Notes: generated by a model from the letters alone, not told the origin. A DNA stretch of 64,000 bases from Russula earlei (GCA_025769875.1 JAGFNK010000072.1:62001-126000); one strand, 5' to 3'; positions 10,860-23,347 are shown, numbered from the stretch's first letter. A program made the numbers and translations.

Positions 10860-11911
10860 CCCTTGCATACTTTCATTTGTTGGATCCGCTTGCATCCTTA
10901 TCAGCCAGATTATCATGATCATCATGTGACGATCGTCTGCATAGCCTGGCCCTGAACCACATAGCCCTGGAGCGGTGAGGCGGTTGGTTAGGTTCCTTTG
11001 CGCCACCGGTACAACAAGCGGATAACGGTGCACTGCATATGTTGATAGGTTTGATTTGGCGGGTCCGCGTTGCCTCCGTCGGTCCCGGACAAAACCCATC
11101 TGGGACGCTAAAAGAGGGTCGGTCAGCCCACGATGGGTCTTCCGGGGTTTGAGGTAAAGTGAGGAAAGGTTAGTGTATCCGCCATATGTGAGCCGCATGG
11201 AGGAAGACGGACAGCCTTCTGGCTCTGGAGCGAGTCAACGACGACCGGCGCCAGTGCTGCCGTGCTTGCCGTGCTTGCTGTCAGTGTCAGTTGCCAGCTG
11301 CCTGGCCTGGCTGGCCTTTCTCTGCCCTCCCCTCCCACCTCGGCTCCCTTGTCCGGACTGTAGCCCACGCGTGCCCCAAACCCAAGTCAAGGGCTCTGGT
11401 CCGCAGCGTGCCAGCACCTTCCCTTCCCTTCCCTTCCCTTCCTCCCCTTCGCCATGTCTTCAGCTTCAGACACGGCCCTTCCGACGACGGGTGAGCTTTT
11501 CAGATCTTTTCCTTTGCCTGTGGGGCAACTTCCGCGAAACCCGTGTTTTTGGTTTGGCTGTTTGGGCACGGCCTCGTGCCGCCCAAAAACGGTGGAGTTG
11601 GGATGATTGATGTATTTACGCCCCAACGTCGTCCCTTGGCCCCATTCCTCCCTCTCCTCTTCACCCTACTTGTCTGTTCGAGTTCGAGCAGGCTACCGTT
11701 GGTCTCTCTCCGGGGGGTTTTTTTTTTCTTCTTTCCTTTCAAATACCTCCTTTTCGTTTTCGTAACAGGGGTTTCTGTGATCGCCTCTCGTAAAACGTTG
11801 CCGTGCGCTGACTCCCACGCCTCCTTCCCCTCGACGCCCCCCCCATTCCTGCTGATCCTCGGACGCTCACTCAAACTCCTCAAACGCGTCGACTTCTTGT
11901 CACAACTAACG
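10860..11911. other. Intergenic and probable promoter region
   Basis: No gene is supported. From about 11230 the strand is strongly pyrimidine-rich, with a (CTTCC)n run at 11417-11440 and T-rich tracts near 11708-11720, as in many fungal promoters. An open frame upstream of the next gene start is in phase with it (from 11543) but has no convincing start or signal peptide, so it is read as leader. Confidence 0.5.
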
Positions 11912-14010
11912 ATGTCCGATGCGCCCACGCCATCGCCTTCTGCATTGCCACAATCGCCCGCGCCGGATTCGTCGCAAAACATCACCCCTACCCTGCCGCC
12001 TGACACGTCCGCGCCCCCGCTCGTCACATCCGACCCCCCGCTCGCGACATCTGCACCTCCGTCGTCTTCATCTGCTGCACCACCACCGCCCTCCTCTACC
12101 GCACCACCCTCTTCATCCGCTGCCCCACCGTCTTCATCCACTGCACCGCCATCGTCCTCTTCTGCACCGCCATTGGTCTCTACCCCACCACCATCTTCAT
12201 CCACCGCTCCACCGCCTTCATCTACTGCACCACCGCCTTCATCTACTGCACCACCGCCATCGTCCTCTACTCCACCGCCATTGGTCTCTACTGCGCCACC
12301 ATCTTCATCTACACCGCCACCATCTTCATCCACTGCGCCCCATTCGTCTTCTACAGCGCCGTCCTCAGTGTCGCAGCAGCTTACGTCGTGAGTTTCTGCA
12401 TTTGTGCACAGATTGCTTATGGGGCTTACTTTTTGCATGACACTCCAGCTCGTCCTCAGTGTCGCAGCAGCTCACGTCGTGGGTTTTTGCATTTGTGCAC
12501 AGAGTACCTAGGAGGCTTACTTTTTGCATGACACTCCAGCTCGTCCTCAGTGTCGCAGCAGCTTACGTCGTGAGTTTTTGCTTTTGTGCACAGAATGCTT
12601 ATGGGGCTTACTTTTTGCATGACACTCCAGCTCGTCCTCAGTGTCGCAGCAGCTTACGTCGTGGGTTTTTGCATTTGTGCACAGAATGCTTATGGGGCTT
12701 ACTTTTTGCATGACACTCCAGCTCGCAGTCTTCTTCATCACAGACCTCCAACCAAAGTACCACATCTGCAAGCTCTTCCCCTTCGGCGGTGATTTCCTCT
12801 TCTTCCCAGTCCTCGTCAGGAACAGTCTCCAGCAGCTCGTCTGTCAGCACGTCACCTAGTACTTTGATAACGACATCAAGCAGTTCTGCTCAGTCAACGT
12901 CCCCCACCCACCCATCATCCACTGCTACCCCCACTACAGTGACTCCGACTAGTACCCCCACCTCGAGTAGTAGTTCCACCAGCTCAAGCCGTTCTATATC
13001 TACTTCAACAACGCCTACAACCACTTTAGCGCTTCCCATGTGTGTATTCGTTCTGTATCTTTGCCTTGATCACCTTGTTTACGTCGCGAAACTAGTTCGA
13101 CACTCTCTAGTACTGTATTCCTTCAGACGACCAATAGTCTGGGGCAGGTGACGTCATTTGCACCCCTTGAATTCACCTCCACCTTCACCTCGACTTTGAG
13201 CAATGGTGGTGTCGTCACTTTCACTGAGGTCGTTGTGAATCCTACACTAATCGCGGACAGTCGTGCAAGTTCTACCCAGTAAGTCTTTTCGACTGTGTAT
13301 ACTATAATGTCGATGTGCTCATACGCTATAGGTTCTTCCGTAACAAAGGTGTTGTTGTCGGTGTCTTTTTGATCGTTGGCCTTGCAGCTGCCACCATTTT
13401 CTTGTGGATATTCTTTTTCGTACGCAGGAGACGCCGCCGGCGCAGGATTGAGCACGATTCGGCGATCTCACAATCACTTGCGGATGCTGGTTATAATCGC
13501 GCGCCGATTGACGATGAGGACTTTGGCCCAGGTCTTGGCATGCGGCAGCGGTTTGGTTCTCTCAGCTCACACCCCTCGATCACCACACCGATCACCGACG
13601 AAGAGCGTGCAACGGATGCTGTCCCTTCCGTGACCTTATATGATCCGTACGCGGGGTATGGTCATCCCGTGACCGGGTCGGGTTATGTTCAAGCACGTTC
13701 GGACAGCCCTTCGCAGAATAGTCGAGATCGCATGGCAGACTCTACCTATTCCAGTGGAGTGAGCAGGCGCTCGGGCTCAATGCACATTCCGCAGCACAGT
13801 ACGGGGAGTGGAGAGGCCCTACTCGCTGGTATGGGCATCCCACCTCAGGCGATCCCGCAACCATACACCCTATCTTCTCCGACTGTGCCCCTCCGGAACC
13901 CTAAGAGGAAGGGTGGAGAAGGTGGGCCGTCATCAGAGGGCGGCGACCGCCCTCCACCAGACTATCGTGCGGCAGGAGGACGAGACCAAAAGACACCAAC
14001 TAAAGTATGA
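11912..14010 (+). CDS. Mucin-like single-pass membrane protein (Mid2/Wsc-like architecture)
   Basis: A likely plasma-membrane protein with a heavily O-glycosylated ectodomain. Exons: 11912-12387, 12449-12478, 12540-12569, 12631-12660, 12722-13039, 13096-13278 and 13332-14010, all in phase, 581 residues. The ectodomain is Pro/Ser/Thr/Ala-rich (PPSSSTAPP-type repeats, then Ser/Thr tracts). It is followed by a short structured stretch before one transmembrane helix (GVVVGVFLIVGLAAATIFLW), a basic stop-transfer RRRRRRRRIEH and a cytosolic tail of about 200 residues. There is no N-terminal signal peptide at this ATG, so insertion would rely on the single helix. Exons 2-4 are the products of a tandem exon-intron duplication (separate entry). 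The architecture resembles fungal wall-stress sensors and SKG6/AXL2-type proteins, but no specific orthologue is recognised. Confidence 0.8.
12358..12723 (+). repeat. Four tandem copies of a 91-bp exon-plus-intron unit
   Basis: Copies at about 12358-12450 (joined to exon 1), 12451-12541, 12542-12632 and 12633-12723 have an exact 91-bp period. Each unit carries 30 nt of exon (encoding SSSSVSQQLT) and a 61-nt intron with its own donor (GTGAGT or GTGGGT) and acceptor (CACTCCAG). The exons are phase 2-2, so each can be included or skipped without a frame change. Copies differ at a few bases; the second is the most diverged (AGTACCTAGGAGG in place of ATTGCTTATGGGG). Confidence 0.9.
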
Positions 14011-14597
14011 CACGGATTGCTCTGATCCTTCTACTTTGGGATCGTACGGGAGGCAAGTAAGGGTTTTCGAGTGATTAGAACGCTATGATGCAGGGTATAC
14101 TCGACTCATATGTTACGTTTGGGTTGACTCGCAACGGCGGACGTTCATTGCTCTTATGTGCTTGTTCTATTTCTTTTTCATATTCACGATGGATTTCATG
14201 GACAGTTTTTTTAAGCTCGCTTTGATCGGTTCTATTTACTATCACAAGTAGGCATAACCGGGACGTTGTATTACCCACCTGGCGTTCCCACACTGGGGGC
14301 CTTGACCGACTATTCATTTGGGGATGAGCTCATGCCTCGAGTCCACTACCTGAGCTACTCAGGATCCGATATAAGAACGGATGAGAGATCACTTTCAGCC
14401 CCCAACCTTGACGTCCATCTCTAAAGGCACTGGTTGGTGAGTCTCTCGTCCTCCTCCCCTTCTCGGTCCGAGTCGCTCGTCCTGACACTCGCCGATGCAG
14501 CCGCTTGCTTTTTCGTTTTCACCCTCTTTCTTTTGGTCGCATTCCGCGTTCACCCTGCGTCCTCACGGATCTCGCTTCTTTTCTCTCGAAAACAACA
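14011..14597. other. Intergenic, no feature seen
   Basis: No gene is supported. Contains the 3' region of the membrane protein gene and a CT-rich leader before the secreted protein. Confidence 0.5.
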
Positions 14598-15077
14598 ATG
14601 CGTTCCTCCATCTTTATTATCCTCATTTTCGTCAGCGCTCCCGTGCTGGCGTGGCAACAAGGTGGTGCGAACTTCCAAACGTCACGGGGCCCAGTCAGTG
14701 CCACATCCGGAGTACACTTCGGAAGGGTCTTTCGTGTTGGCGGCACCTACCTAGGTGCCCCCCCCGCCCCCAGTAGGTGGATGTTCCGGCGGGGCCTGCC
14801 CCAATCCTCGAACCCGTCAGCTTCCGAACGCGCACGCTCGCCGGCTCTTTACGAGAGAGACGATGCTGTCAATTTGCCGTCCAATAACGTCCTGGTCAGA
14901 CGTTCCACCGGCCAGCCGTCGATCACAACGCGCGACGATACTGAAACTGAAGTTGATCCGAGCAAATTTGTCGGCAAGGCCTGGGAGGGCAATCACCTTT
15001 ACAATCGCGACACAGCACCGCCTCGGGATGGGACACCCGACGAACTCAACGACTCGTTGCAACGGCCCTTGCAATGA
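14598..15077 (+). CDS. Small secreted protein, unknown function
   Basis: A single-exon frame of 159 residues starting at the ATG 14598. The N-terminus MRSSIFIILIFVSAPVLAW is a good signal peptide with a likely cut after VLA. The mature part is polar and Arg/Ser/Pro-rich, with LVRRSTGQPSITTRDDTETE, and has no cysteine pairs or recognisable domain. KR/RR sites (for example LVRR) could be Kex2 targets. No homologue is recognised. The clean signal peptide and the uninterrupted frame are the main support. Confidence 0.6.
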   Translation: MRSSIFIILIFVSAPVLAWQQGGANFQTSRGPVSATSGVHFGRVFRVGGTYLGAPPAPSRWMFRRGLPQSSNPSASERARSPALYERDDAVNLPSNNVLVRRSTGQPSITTRDDTETEVDPSKFVGKAWEGNHLYNRDTAPPRDGTPDELNDSLQRPLQ

Positions 15078-16154
15078 TCATGATTTCTGGAAATGAGCCA
15101 TCAACGGATATTCGGGGTCGAGACGAGTTACGCGCGACATTCTCAACCGAGATATGTATGTCCGTCCCATTGTAGATCGAGGCGTGAGCGCGGGTTCGCC
15201 ACATGGGGAAGTGTAGGCAAGAAGAGGGAGGACATATGTTTTTTCTTGCAGCTGTGTTATGAGGCTTCGAGTACATGCATGAGGACAATAAGTATATTGA
15301 ACTGAGAGAGTCGACGATGTAGTCATATGCTGTGTTTGACTGGAGAGCAGTATTTGGGAAATGCCGGATGTGTCGTCCCTTTCCGCTCCAGTTTGGAACG
15401 TCTTACACTTGGGGGTCGAAATTTGATCGAACACGGAAAGCAAGCTCCAGCACTGAGCTTCTGGACCGTTATCGCCGTTTACTCTTTCGGGGCCTCCGCC
15501 GTGTAAAAAGAAGTGGTAGACATGCCTGACGAGTTGTGCGAGCTGGCATAGAAAGGGGGGCATGCCAATGCGAGAGGGTAGGAGCGGGTGGTTCGAACAT
15601 CAATGTGACTGTCGTCGCGACAACTTTTTATTCTGGCGGGGGTGGCACAGGGGGCGAGGCGGTGCCTGTCTGCAGGTGAACTCAAGTCCGACGTCTCGCG
15701 TTGCGGTGATGGCGGGCGATGCTGCTTATTGCTAGGCGTCGGCATAAATGGTTTCGTTGTACTGGTAGCCAGTGTTAGTGGAGACGGCGGGTGTGGGTGG
15801 TATGGCCTCAGGGAGGTGTGCTTGACTAGGTCGTCCGCTGGCGGGCTGAGCGTGGCGTGGCTTTGCAGGCAGCGGCTGTGAGGGTATACGGTGATGCGTG
15901 CGTGCAAGTGCGCTCGAATTCGTCGTCGCGCAATGTGGTGATGCTGTTTGTATCCGATGTTGCTCCCCATGCTGATTATGTGGTCTTCCTTTCGCTGTGA
16001 CGATCTTCTCCGTCTGTGCTTTGTGGGCTGCTTTCGGAAGATCCCGGAAGGCTGTATAGTTACACGCGTGGTGTGGCTGAGATTTCGATTGGGGCACGCA
16101 ACGTCCCGCGAACCAGAACCAGTTTCCCCCTTTTGAACGGTCTATTCTATCGCC
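15078..16154. other. Intergenic, no supported gene
   Basis: About 1.1 kb between the secreted protein and uS17. Several minus-strand frames of up to 163 codons exist (for example 15479-15970), but they are His/Pro/Ser-rich without domain or splice logic and are regarded as chance. The end contains the uS17 promoter. Confidence 0.5.
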
Positions 16155-16893
16155 ATGGCTGAACAAGTTTGTGAAAACACTGTCTCATTCCGTACGTTTT
16201 TAATCTCTTGCAGGTTGAGAAGGCATTTCAAAAGCAACCCCTCTTCCAAAATGCAAAGGCTCGCGGTGTGTCATGTTTCTACCCGTGACTGAACACACAG
16301 GACAAGTCTGACCGCAGAACGGGACAGGTGGAAAGAAGGTGTCGACAAAGGAGAAGAGGTGGTATAAGGATGTGGGGCTTGGATTCAAGACTCCCTCCGA
16401 GGCGATAAATGGAACCTATATCGGTGCGTACGCTTTTTGGTTTGTTCTTTGGAATAGGCCGGAGACGATGGGCGTGAGCACAGACAAGAAGTGTCCGTTC
16501 ACCAGCGAAGTTTCCATCCGTGGTCGCATCCTCACAGGGCGTGTTGTCTCGACCAAGATGAATCGGACTATTATCATCCGCCGCGACTACCTGCATTACG
16601 TCAAGAAGTACAGTGCGTGACTTGGACATTTCATGGGTGTTCGACTCTCAATCACTACTTGCAGACCGTTACGAGAAGAGACACAAAAATCTGGCAGCAC
16701 ACGTGTCACCTGCGTTCCGTGTTGAGCTGGGAGACGTGGTCACTGTTGGTGAGTTGTGTTGATGTGTCGGGCTGGTGAATGAGAAGCTGAGACGTCTACA
16801 GGACAATGCCGACCGCTGTCGAAAACGGTGCGATTCAATGTGTTGCGGGTGGCAAAGAGCAAAGCGGCGACAAAGACGTTTGGCAAGTTTTAG
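16155..16893 (+). CDS. rps11: 40S ribosomal protein S11 (uS17)
   Basis: A structural protein of the small cytosolic ribosomal subunit that binds 18S rRNA. Six exons in perfect phase: 16155-16166, 16214-16265, 16328-16423, 16484-16612, 16665-16748 and 16802-16893, giving 154 residues, close to the 158 of human S11. Diagnostic stretches are [75 protein letters not shown] and [14 protein letters not shown]. The first coding exon is only 12 nt (MAEQ), as is common in ribosomal protein genes. It ends at a TAG, which shows that TAG is a normal stop in this genome. Confidence 0.97.
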
Positions 16894-17267
16894 CATAGTG
16901 GATGTATCGATCAGATAGTCATTTTATATGCTAGTAGTCGGTGGCTGAGAGAGAGAGAGAGGTGTCCCGACCAAATAAGGACCAAATAGCCGTTCCTTGG
17001 CCTGCATCTCTGCCTTCTCCTCACTTCACTTGCTGTTCCCCCCAGACCCGCCTAGCCCGGTTAGCCGGTCGCTCCATCGTCACCCTCTCCGTCATCCCCC
17101 TCCCCACCATCCGTCCGTTCCCCCAACTTACAAACACCCCCATCCCCAACTGCCACAAACTGGCTTCATCTCTCCTTTCTGTTTTCACCAGTAGACTCTC
17201 AAAGTCTAGATCCCAATCCCCCGGCCCACAGCTAACATCACAACCGTCGTCCTCTCCCGGCCTTTCC
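16894..17267. other. Intergenic and PPZ leader
   Basis: Short gap between the uS17 stop and the PPZ start. The second half is pyrimidine-rich leader with a (GA)n run at about 16948-16961. The frame upstream of the PPZ ATG is open and in phase, but no upstream ATG gives a better N-terminus than the myristoylation-type start. Confidence 0.5.
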
Positions 17268-18849
17268 ATGGGCCAGCAGCCGTCCAAAAAGTCACGAAAG
17301 GGTGGGAAAGACAAGGAAAAGGATATCGGCATTGGCGAAGGCGATTCAACTCAATCAGGTTCAAATGAGCTACCCCCATCCAACTTGTCTCGTGCCCCTG
17401 GTAATGACCCCGCGTCCGCTCTCGGCATTCCTTCCATCAGCGTATACTCGCCTGGGGGAGATCAGAAGATCACACCAAATGGCAACGGCGAACACCCGCC
17501 GAGTGCCACCTCGAGTATTTCCAGGACCCTCCTACAGAACGGTTCTTCCACCGACGTCACGGCCGTCCCCTCCAACGCGTCGCATCCGCCCTCACCCTCG
17601 CCTTCAAGCAGGCCAACCCCTCTCGACATCCCCTCTACCACCATCCTCTCACACAACGGTTCCGTCCAATCCGGTCCCGGCTCTGTAGGGAGCGCCGCTC
17701 AGGGAGGTGACTCCTCTCTTACCAACGCCGGCCCTTCCGCGGGCAGCAAAGACAGGCCTCGTTCCCTCGACGTGGACGACTTTATCCAACGACTGTTGGA
17801 CGTCGGCTACACGGGGAAGGTCAGCAGATCGTTATGTCTCAAGAATCCTGAGATTGTTGCCATCTGCCAGGCGGCGAGGGAAACATTTTTGTCGCAACCC
17901 ACACTCATCGAACTTTCTCCGCCCGTCAAGATTGTGGGAGACGTACATGGACAATACTCGGATCTCATTCGCTTGTTTGAAATGTGCGGTTTTCCCCCCG
18001 CTTCGAATTACCTCTTCCTCGGCGATTATGTCGACCGAGGAAAGCAAAGTCTGGAGACATTTCTACTCCTGCTCTGCTACAAGATTAAATATCCAGAGAA
18101 CTTCTTTCTGCTCCGGGGCAATCACGAATGCGCAAATGTCACACGAGGTATGCGTGATCTCTCTCTTGGCCTTCGTCTTGGCTCATGATCGACAGTGTAC
18201 GGATTTTATGACGAGTGCAAGCGTCGATGTAACATCAAGACCTGGAAGACCTTCGTGGACGTGTTCAACTGCCTCCCAATCGCCGCCATCGTCGCGTCCA
18301 AGATCTTCTGCGTACACGGCGGTCTTTCACCGTCGTTGCAATCGATGGAGGACGTTAAGGCCCTTCAACGTCCCACTGACGTGCCTGACTATGGCTTACT
18401 CAACGACCTGTTATGGTCGGACCCCTCTGACACCGCGCTGGACTGGGAAGATAACGAACGTGGCGTTAGCTTTTGCTTTGGCAAAGCTATTATCAACGAA
18501 TTCCTTATGCGGTACGACATGGACCTCATCTGTCGAGCGCATATGGTCGTTGAGGATGGATACGAATTCTGGAATGATCGGACGTTGGTCACAGTGTTCA
18601 GTGCACCGAATTATTGCGGAGGTACGTTAACGGTGTTCGTTGTCCGTGCTAGCCACTCATGACATGGCGAAGAATTTGACAATTACGGCGCTTGTATGAG
18701 GTGAGAGAAGAACGGTCGATTTGTTTCGAGTCGTTCATTCATCCCCGTTTAGTGTCTCGGAGGACCTTTTGTGCGCTTTCGAACTGTTGAAACCTCTCGA
18801 TGGGCCGGCCCTTCGCAAAGAGATGACGAAGGCTAAACGGAAGAGGTGA
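17268..18849 (+). CDS. ppz1: Serine/threonine protein phosphatase PPZ type
   Basis: A PP1-related phosphatase that in yeast controls K+/Na+ homeostasis and wall integrity at the plasma membrane. Exons 17268-18147, 18196-18621, 18673-18700 (28 nt) and 18753-18849 encode 476 residues. The start [13 protein letters not shown] carries a Gly-2 for N-myristoylation and a basic patch, which decided the start. About 165 residues of Ser/Pro-rich extension precede the catalytic domain. All metallophosphatase motifs are intact: [37 protein letters not shown] and FSAPNYCG. The C-terminus ends KAKRKR. The extension and the tail favour PPZ over PP1 (Glc7). Confidence 0.93.
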
Positions 18850-19629
18850 TTATATTCCTGAGTTTGTGAGCCAGCTCTCACACCGGTTGTTATTACAGTA
18901 TGATGACCGCCTCCTGACTTGGGATAACACAAGTATTTTTTCCCCTGCGATGGATTTGTTATATGATTATAGTTGTTGTTGGCATTCTTTCATCAGTAGA
19001 TGCGGGTTGCTTGTTCTTGACCATGCGTTCGTTCCCTCTCCCCGTTCGGAGGTTCATCTCTTGGTGGACGACCTGGAGACCCTGCTCTACCACGCCACGT
19101 ACTTGCGGCGTGGCTGCCTGCCTGGGTCGCAATGCAACCTCCCATAACGATATTTCATCACCGATTTCCCGATTTCCTTCATGACAGCGTTTGTGTATTC
19201 TACTACCTACACATTCCATCGCCATCACCATCGCCATTGCCACCCCCATCTCCATATTCATCGTCGTCCCCTCCCTGCCTGCATATTTTATAGGGGTAAT
19301 TTGCCAGTCCAGGTTATCTGCTCTTTCGGTTCGCGAGAATCAGTTTGGTGTACAGCGAGGTTGCGGGAGTGATTTCTAGTACATACCTTGAGGATGTCAT
19401 ACTTTAGTCAATCTCCGAGTCGTTGCGTTGCGTTGACCGTGCGCGTGTGAATTCGAATCTGCTCGCAGCATGTTCGCATGTTTACGGCCATCCTGATCTG
19501 CCCTCGACGCGTTTTACCCTCCTTTGTTCGCGTTGGCATGACAAGGCAACAGACTCTTGGTACGTACCGCCTCATCCCTTCCGCCTCACGCGATCGACCC
19601 ATCTTCCCCTCTCAGCCAAATTCTTCACT
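18850..19629. other. Intergenic with CCATCG-type microsatellite
   Basis: No gene is supported. The stretch 19207-19262 is a degenerate (CATCGC)n/(CATCAC)n microsatellite. The remainder holds the PPZ 3' region and the ligase promoter. Confidence 0.5.
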
Positions 19630-22600
19630 ATGCCGCCTGGAAAGAGAGCGCCCCCACAGCAGTCTAGCCTCACAGACTTGTGGGGTAGTAAGCCCAAGAC
19701 GCAGAACGCTCCCGCCGCCAAGGGCGACAGTCACCCAGTATCGGAATCCGCTACTACGGTAGATGCGCGTCCGACAACGTCCTCATCGACACGTGCGTGA
19801 TTTAACTTTCTCGCGAAACGCGCGATGGGGTGCTCGCGTCGCGTCGCGTCGTGAGCTCGCTCATCACTGAAGAAACGCAAAACCGGTTTTTTTTTTTTTT
19901 TTTTTGGCAGCCACGACACCGAAGCGAAAACAGGAACCGTCGGAGACGGTGGCCGGCTCTGATGACAGTTCGTAAAATGGCGTTTGCTTGCCAGCTCTTT
20001 TGCTTCCCCGATCCTCGCGTCGTTGACTCGTCGTTTGTTCGGTTTGGGCGCTTCTCTCGTGCGTGCGTGCAGGGTGGACCTCGTCGCCGTCGCCGTCTCC
20101 CGAACGGCGGGGCCCTCCTCGGTCGAAACGACGGAAGGTGGTGGTGGAAGAGGAGGAGGACGGTGGGGGCGATGAGGGCCCAGCGCCGAGCTCGGGTGAG
20201 CCCCCCCCCCACCCCGTGTCGTGACTTTTTGGCGGTCGTGACCTCTCCCCTCTCAGAGGCGCCAGGGTCACCGTCGAGCAGTGGCTCGCGACCTGCCCCT
20301 CCTACGTCGCCGGTGCGCCATGTGAAGGACGAGATGGCTGACCCCTCCGAGGAACCCTCGCGGCGCCCAAAGGCCAAGTCGATGAAACCAAAGTCCACGA
20401 CCAAGGCAAAGGGTGGCGTGAAGACGAAGGCAAAGGCGAAGGCGAAGGCTGCCGCCGCCGCCGCGGATGTGGAGGATGAGGACGTCGACATGCGTGAAGG
20501 GGACCGGGCAGCTGCGAGGCCAGAGGACGGGGGATCGGATCCCGCGGAGCAGGACAACGACTCGGGTGAGGAGGAATTGGAGGATGCGGAAGAACGGAAG
20601 GCTGCGTCTAAGAGGTGCGTGCGCGATCTCCCTCACCCGCCCTGCTCGTTTTGCCCTTCCCCGACTTGCGAAAGCTGACGCTCAAACGGGTTCTCTTCGA
20701 CTGCTACATTCAGCGCAGAAGCCGCTTTGGATCGGAGAGACGAGATGGATGTGGACGGTTGGAAGGACGGCGATCCGTACGTCCTCCCCGTGCTTTGACG
20801 TTGCGTGCACGGGTCCCGCACGCACGGCTGACACCACCACCCCCCCCCCCCCCCCTCTTAGCGTACCCTATGTCGCGCTTGCAAGGGCGTTCGCGCTCAT
20901 CGAGGCGACTACGAAACGGATAGAAAAGACGTCCCTCCTTACAAGCCTGATGTTGCTCGTCATCCAGAGGAGCAAGGCGGGAGACGCCGACTCGTTGCTC
21001 AAGACGGTCTACCTGTGCATCAATCGCGTCCGTCTTTCGCCCCCTCCCCCGCATGCATCATCGCGTCTGATAGTTTGGTTGATCCGTCGCGTCCACAGCT
21101 AGGCCCAGATTACACCGGCGTCGAGCTCGGGATCGGCGAGAGCCTGCTCATCAAGGCCATAGGCGAGTCCACAGGACGAAGTCTTCAACTCGTCAAAGCA
21201 GAACTGAAGAGGGAAGGCGACCTCGGGCTGGTGGCAATGGTGAGTGATTCCTCCCCGTGGCAGCCGCGTGCGAGGCGCTAAGACGCGCGCCCGAAGAACT
21301 CCAAGAACATGCAAAAGACCCTGTTCAAGCCAAAGGCTCTCACCGTTCCTTTCGTCTTTGCAAATCTGAAGGAGATCGCTCTCAGTGCCGGCCACTCGGT
21401 AAGTCACGCGATCGCTCGTCAACCTGCGAGCGCTGTAACTCTCCCTTGTTGTCCTAGTCTCAGGGCAAGAAAGTATCTATCATCACAAAGCTTCTCGCCG
21501 CGTGCAGGGGCGAAGAGGCAAAGTATATCGTCCGGAGTTTGGAAGGCAAGCTTCGGATAGGCAACGCTGAACGGACCGTGTTGGTGGCTCTTGCCCACGC
21601 CGTCGTCTTGGCGGAGCAAGAACGCAGTAAGCACCTTTTCGTTTTCCGACAACAGCATGTGGCCTCATATTCACGTCTAGGTGGAAAGAAATGGAGCACA
21701 GAGAAGCTTGCGTCAAGGTTAGAAGAGGGGGCGAGCATAGTCAAGTCGGTCTACAGGTAAGCTCGATACGTTTAATACTCAGTTCCCCGCGGTTCATACG
21801 CCGCGCTCTGCCAGCGAGCTCCCGAACTACGACGCGGTTATCCCGGCTCTCCTCACCGTCGGCGTCGGCAAGCTACGCGAGAGGTGTAAGCTGACCCCCG
21901 GAGTGCCACTCAAGCCGATGCTTGCTAAGCCTACAAAGGCGATCGGTGAGGTGTTGGATCGCTTTGAGGACAAACGATTCACCTGCGAATACAAATATGA
22001 CGGCGAACGAGCGCAGGTGCACAGACTTGCCGACGGCACCGTCGGCGTGTTCAGTCGCAACTCGGAGGATATGAGCAAGAAATATCCGGATCTGGTCGAA
22101 CAGTTACCACATGTGCGGACTCGCCCTTTTCGTGGGGAGACATCCATCTCATTGGAGTGAGACAGTGCATCAAAGAGGACACGAAATCGTTTGTGTTGGA
22201 CGCCGAAGCTGTCGCCATAGATAGAACGACGGGCAGGTTGATGCCATTCCAGGAGCTGAGCAAGCGCAAGAGGAAGGACGTTAAGGTCGAGGACATCCAA
22301 GTACGAGTGTGCCTCTTCGCCTTTGATCTCCTTTACCTCAATGGAGAAGTGAGTCATCGGCTGATTCGGTTCGGTCGGAAACCTTGTTGATCGCTCTTTG
22401 CTTGCGCAGCCATTGTTGCACCGAAATTTGACAGAGCGCAGAGAGCTTTTGCGGCAGCACTTTGAACCCGTCGATTTTGAGTTTCAATTCGCCAAGTCTT
22501 CGGATGGCGAGAAGACCGAAGATATTCAGACGTTCCTCGACGAAAGCGTGAAAGATGGCTGCGAGGGTCTAATGATCAAGATGCTCGAGAGCGAAGCGAG

Positions 22601-23347
22601 CTTCTATGAGCCGTCCAGACGCAGCGTCAACTGGCTCAAGGTCAGTGCTCTGTTCTTTATCGGGGGTCGTTCCCTCTCTCAAAACCGAACCGAAACAGTT
22701 GAAGAAGGACTACTTGGCCGGCGTCGGAGACTCGCTCGACCTTGTCGTCGTCGGCGCGTACTACGGGAAGGGCAAGCGAACGAACGTGTACGGGGCGTTC
22801 CTGCTCGCATGTTACGACGCGGACTCGGAAGAATACCAGACGATCTGCAAGATCGGTACTGGGTTCAGCGAGGAAGCGCTAGCAGCGCACTACGCGGCAT
22901 TGCAGCCCCTCGAAACAACCAAGCCACGGGGCGACGTCAAGGTGGGCGGAGCAAAGCCGGACGTGTGGCTGGAGCCCAAGGTGGTCTGGGAGGTGCTCAC
23001 GGCAGACTTGAGCCTGAGTCCGGTGTATACAGCAGCGCACGGTTTGGTATGTTGCTTCATCGGCGACCTCCTCTTTCCGATGTGCTTATCTAAGCACGAG
23101 ATCGACGAGCGCGGCGTTTCATTACGATTCCCTCGGTTCCTTCGGGTCCGGGATGACAAAAACGCTGACGATGCGACTGGACCAGAGCAGGTGAGTGATC
23201 ACGGCGCTTCGGAGTCACCGTGAGGGCTAATGCTGCGGATGGGCACGGCGGCAGGTCGCAGAGATGTACGAGAGGCAGGTGCTAGCACAAGGTGGAGGGC
23301 AGAAGAAAAAGAAAGGAGACGGTGGTGCGGACGATGGTTTCTGGTAA
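19630..23347 (+). CDS. cdc9: DNA ligase I (ATP-dependent)
   Basis: Seals nicks between Okazaki fragments and in excision repair in the nucleus. The gene has at least 13 exons in consistent phase. The N-terminus [18 protein letters not shown] contains a PCNA-binding PIP-like box (Q-x-x-L-x-x-L-W). Basic patches such as RSKRRKVVV and an Ala/Lys-rich linker follow. The ligase N-domain starts near [20 protein letters not shown]. The catalytic lysine lies in [13 protein letters not shown] (about 21985-22020), followed by [28 protein letters not shown] and LKKDYL. The OB-fold part carries [14 protein letters not shown] and [12 protein letters not shown] [15 protein letters not shown]. The stop is the TAA at 23345-23347. 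Two introns contain long homopolymers: T19 at 19887-19905 and C16 at 20840-20855. No frame defect was found. Confidence 0.95.

Noticed and set aside
11543..11911. In-phase N-terminal extension of the mucin-like protein from 11543
   Set aside because: It runs through a T-rich, CT-rich leader and does not give a convincing signal peptide; the ATG at 11912 starts a sensible ectodomain.
15479..16166. Two long minus-strand frames (163 and 144 codons) before uS17
   Set aside because: His/Pro/Ser-rich, mutually overlapping in different frames, no recognisable motif; likely the uS17 upstream region.
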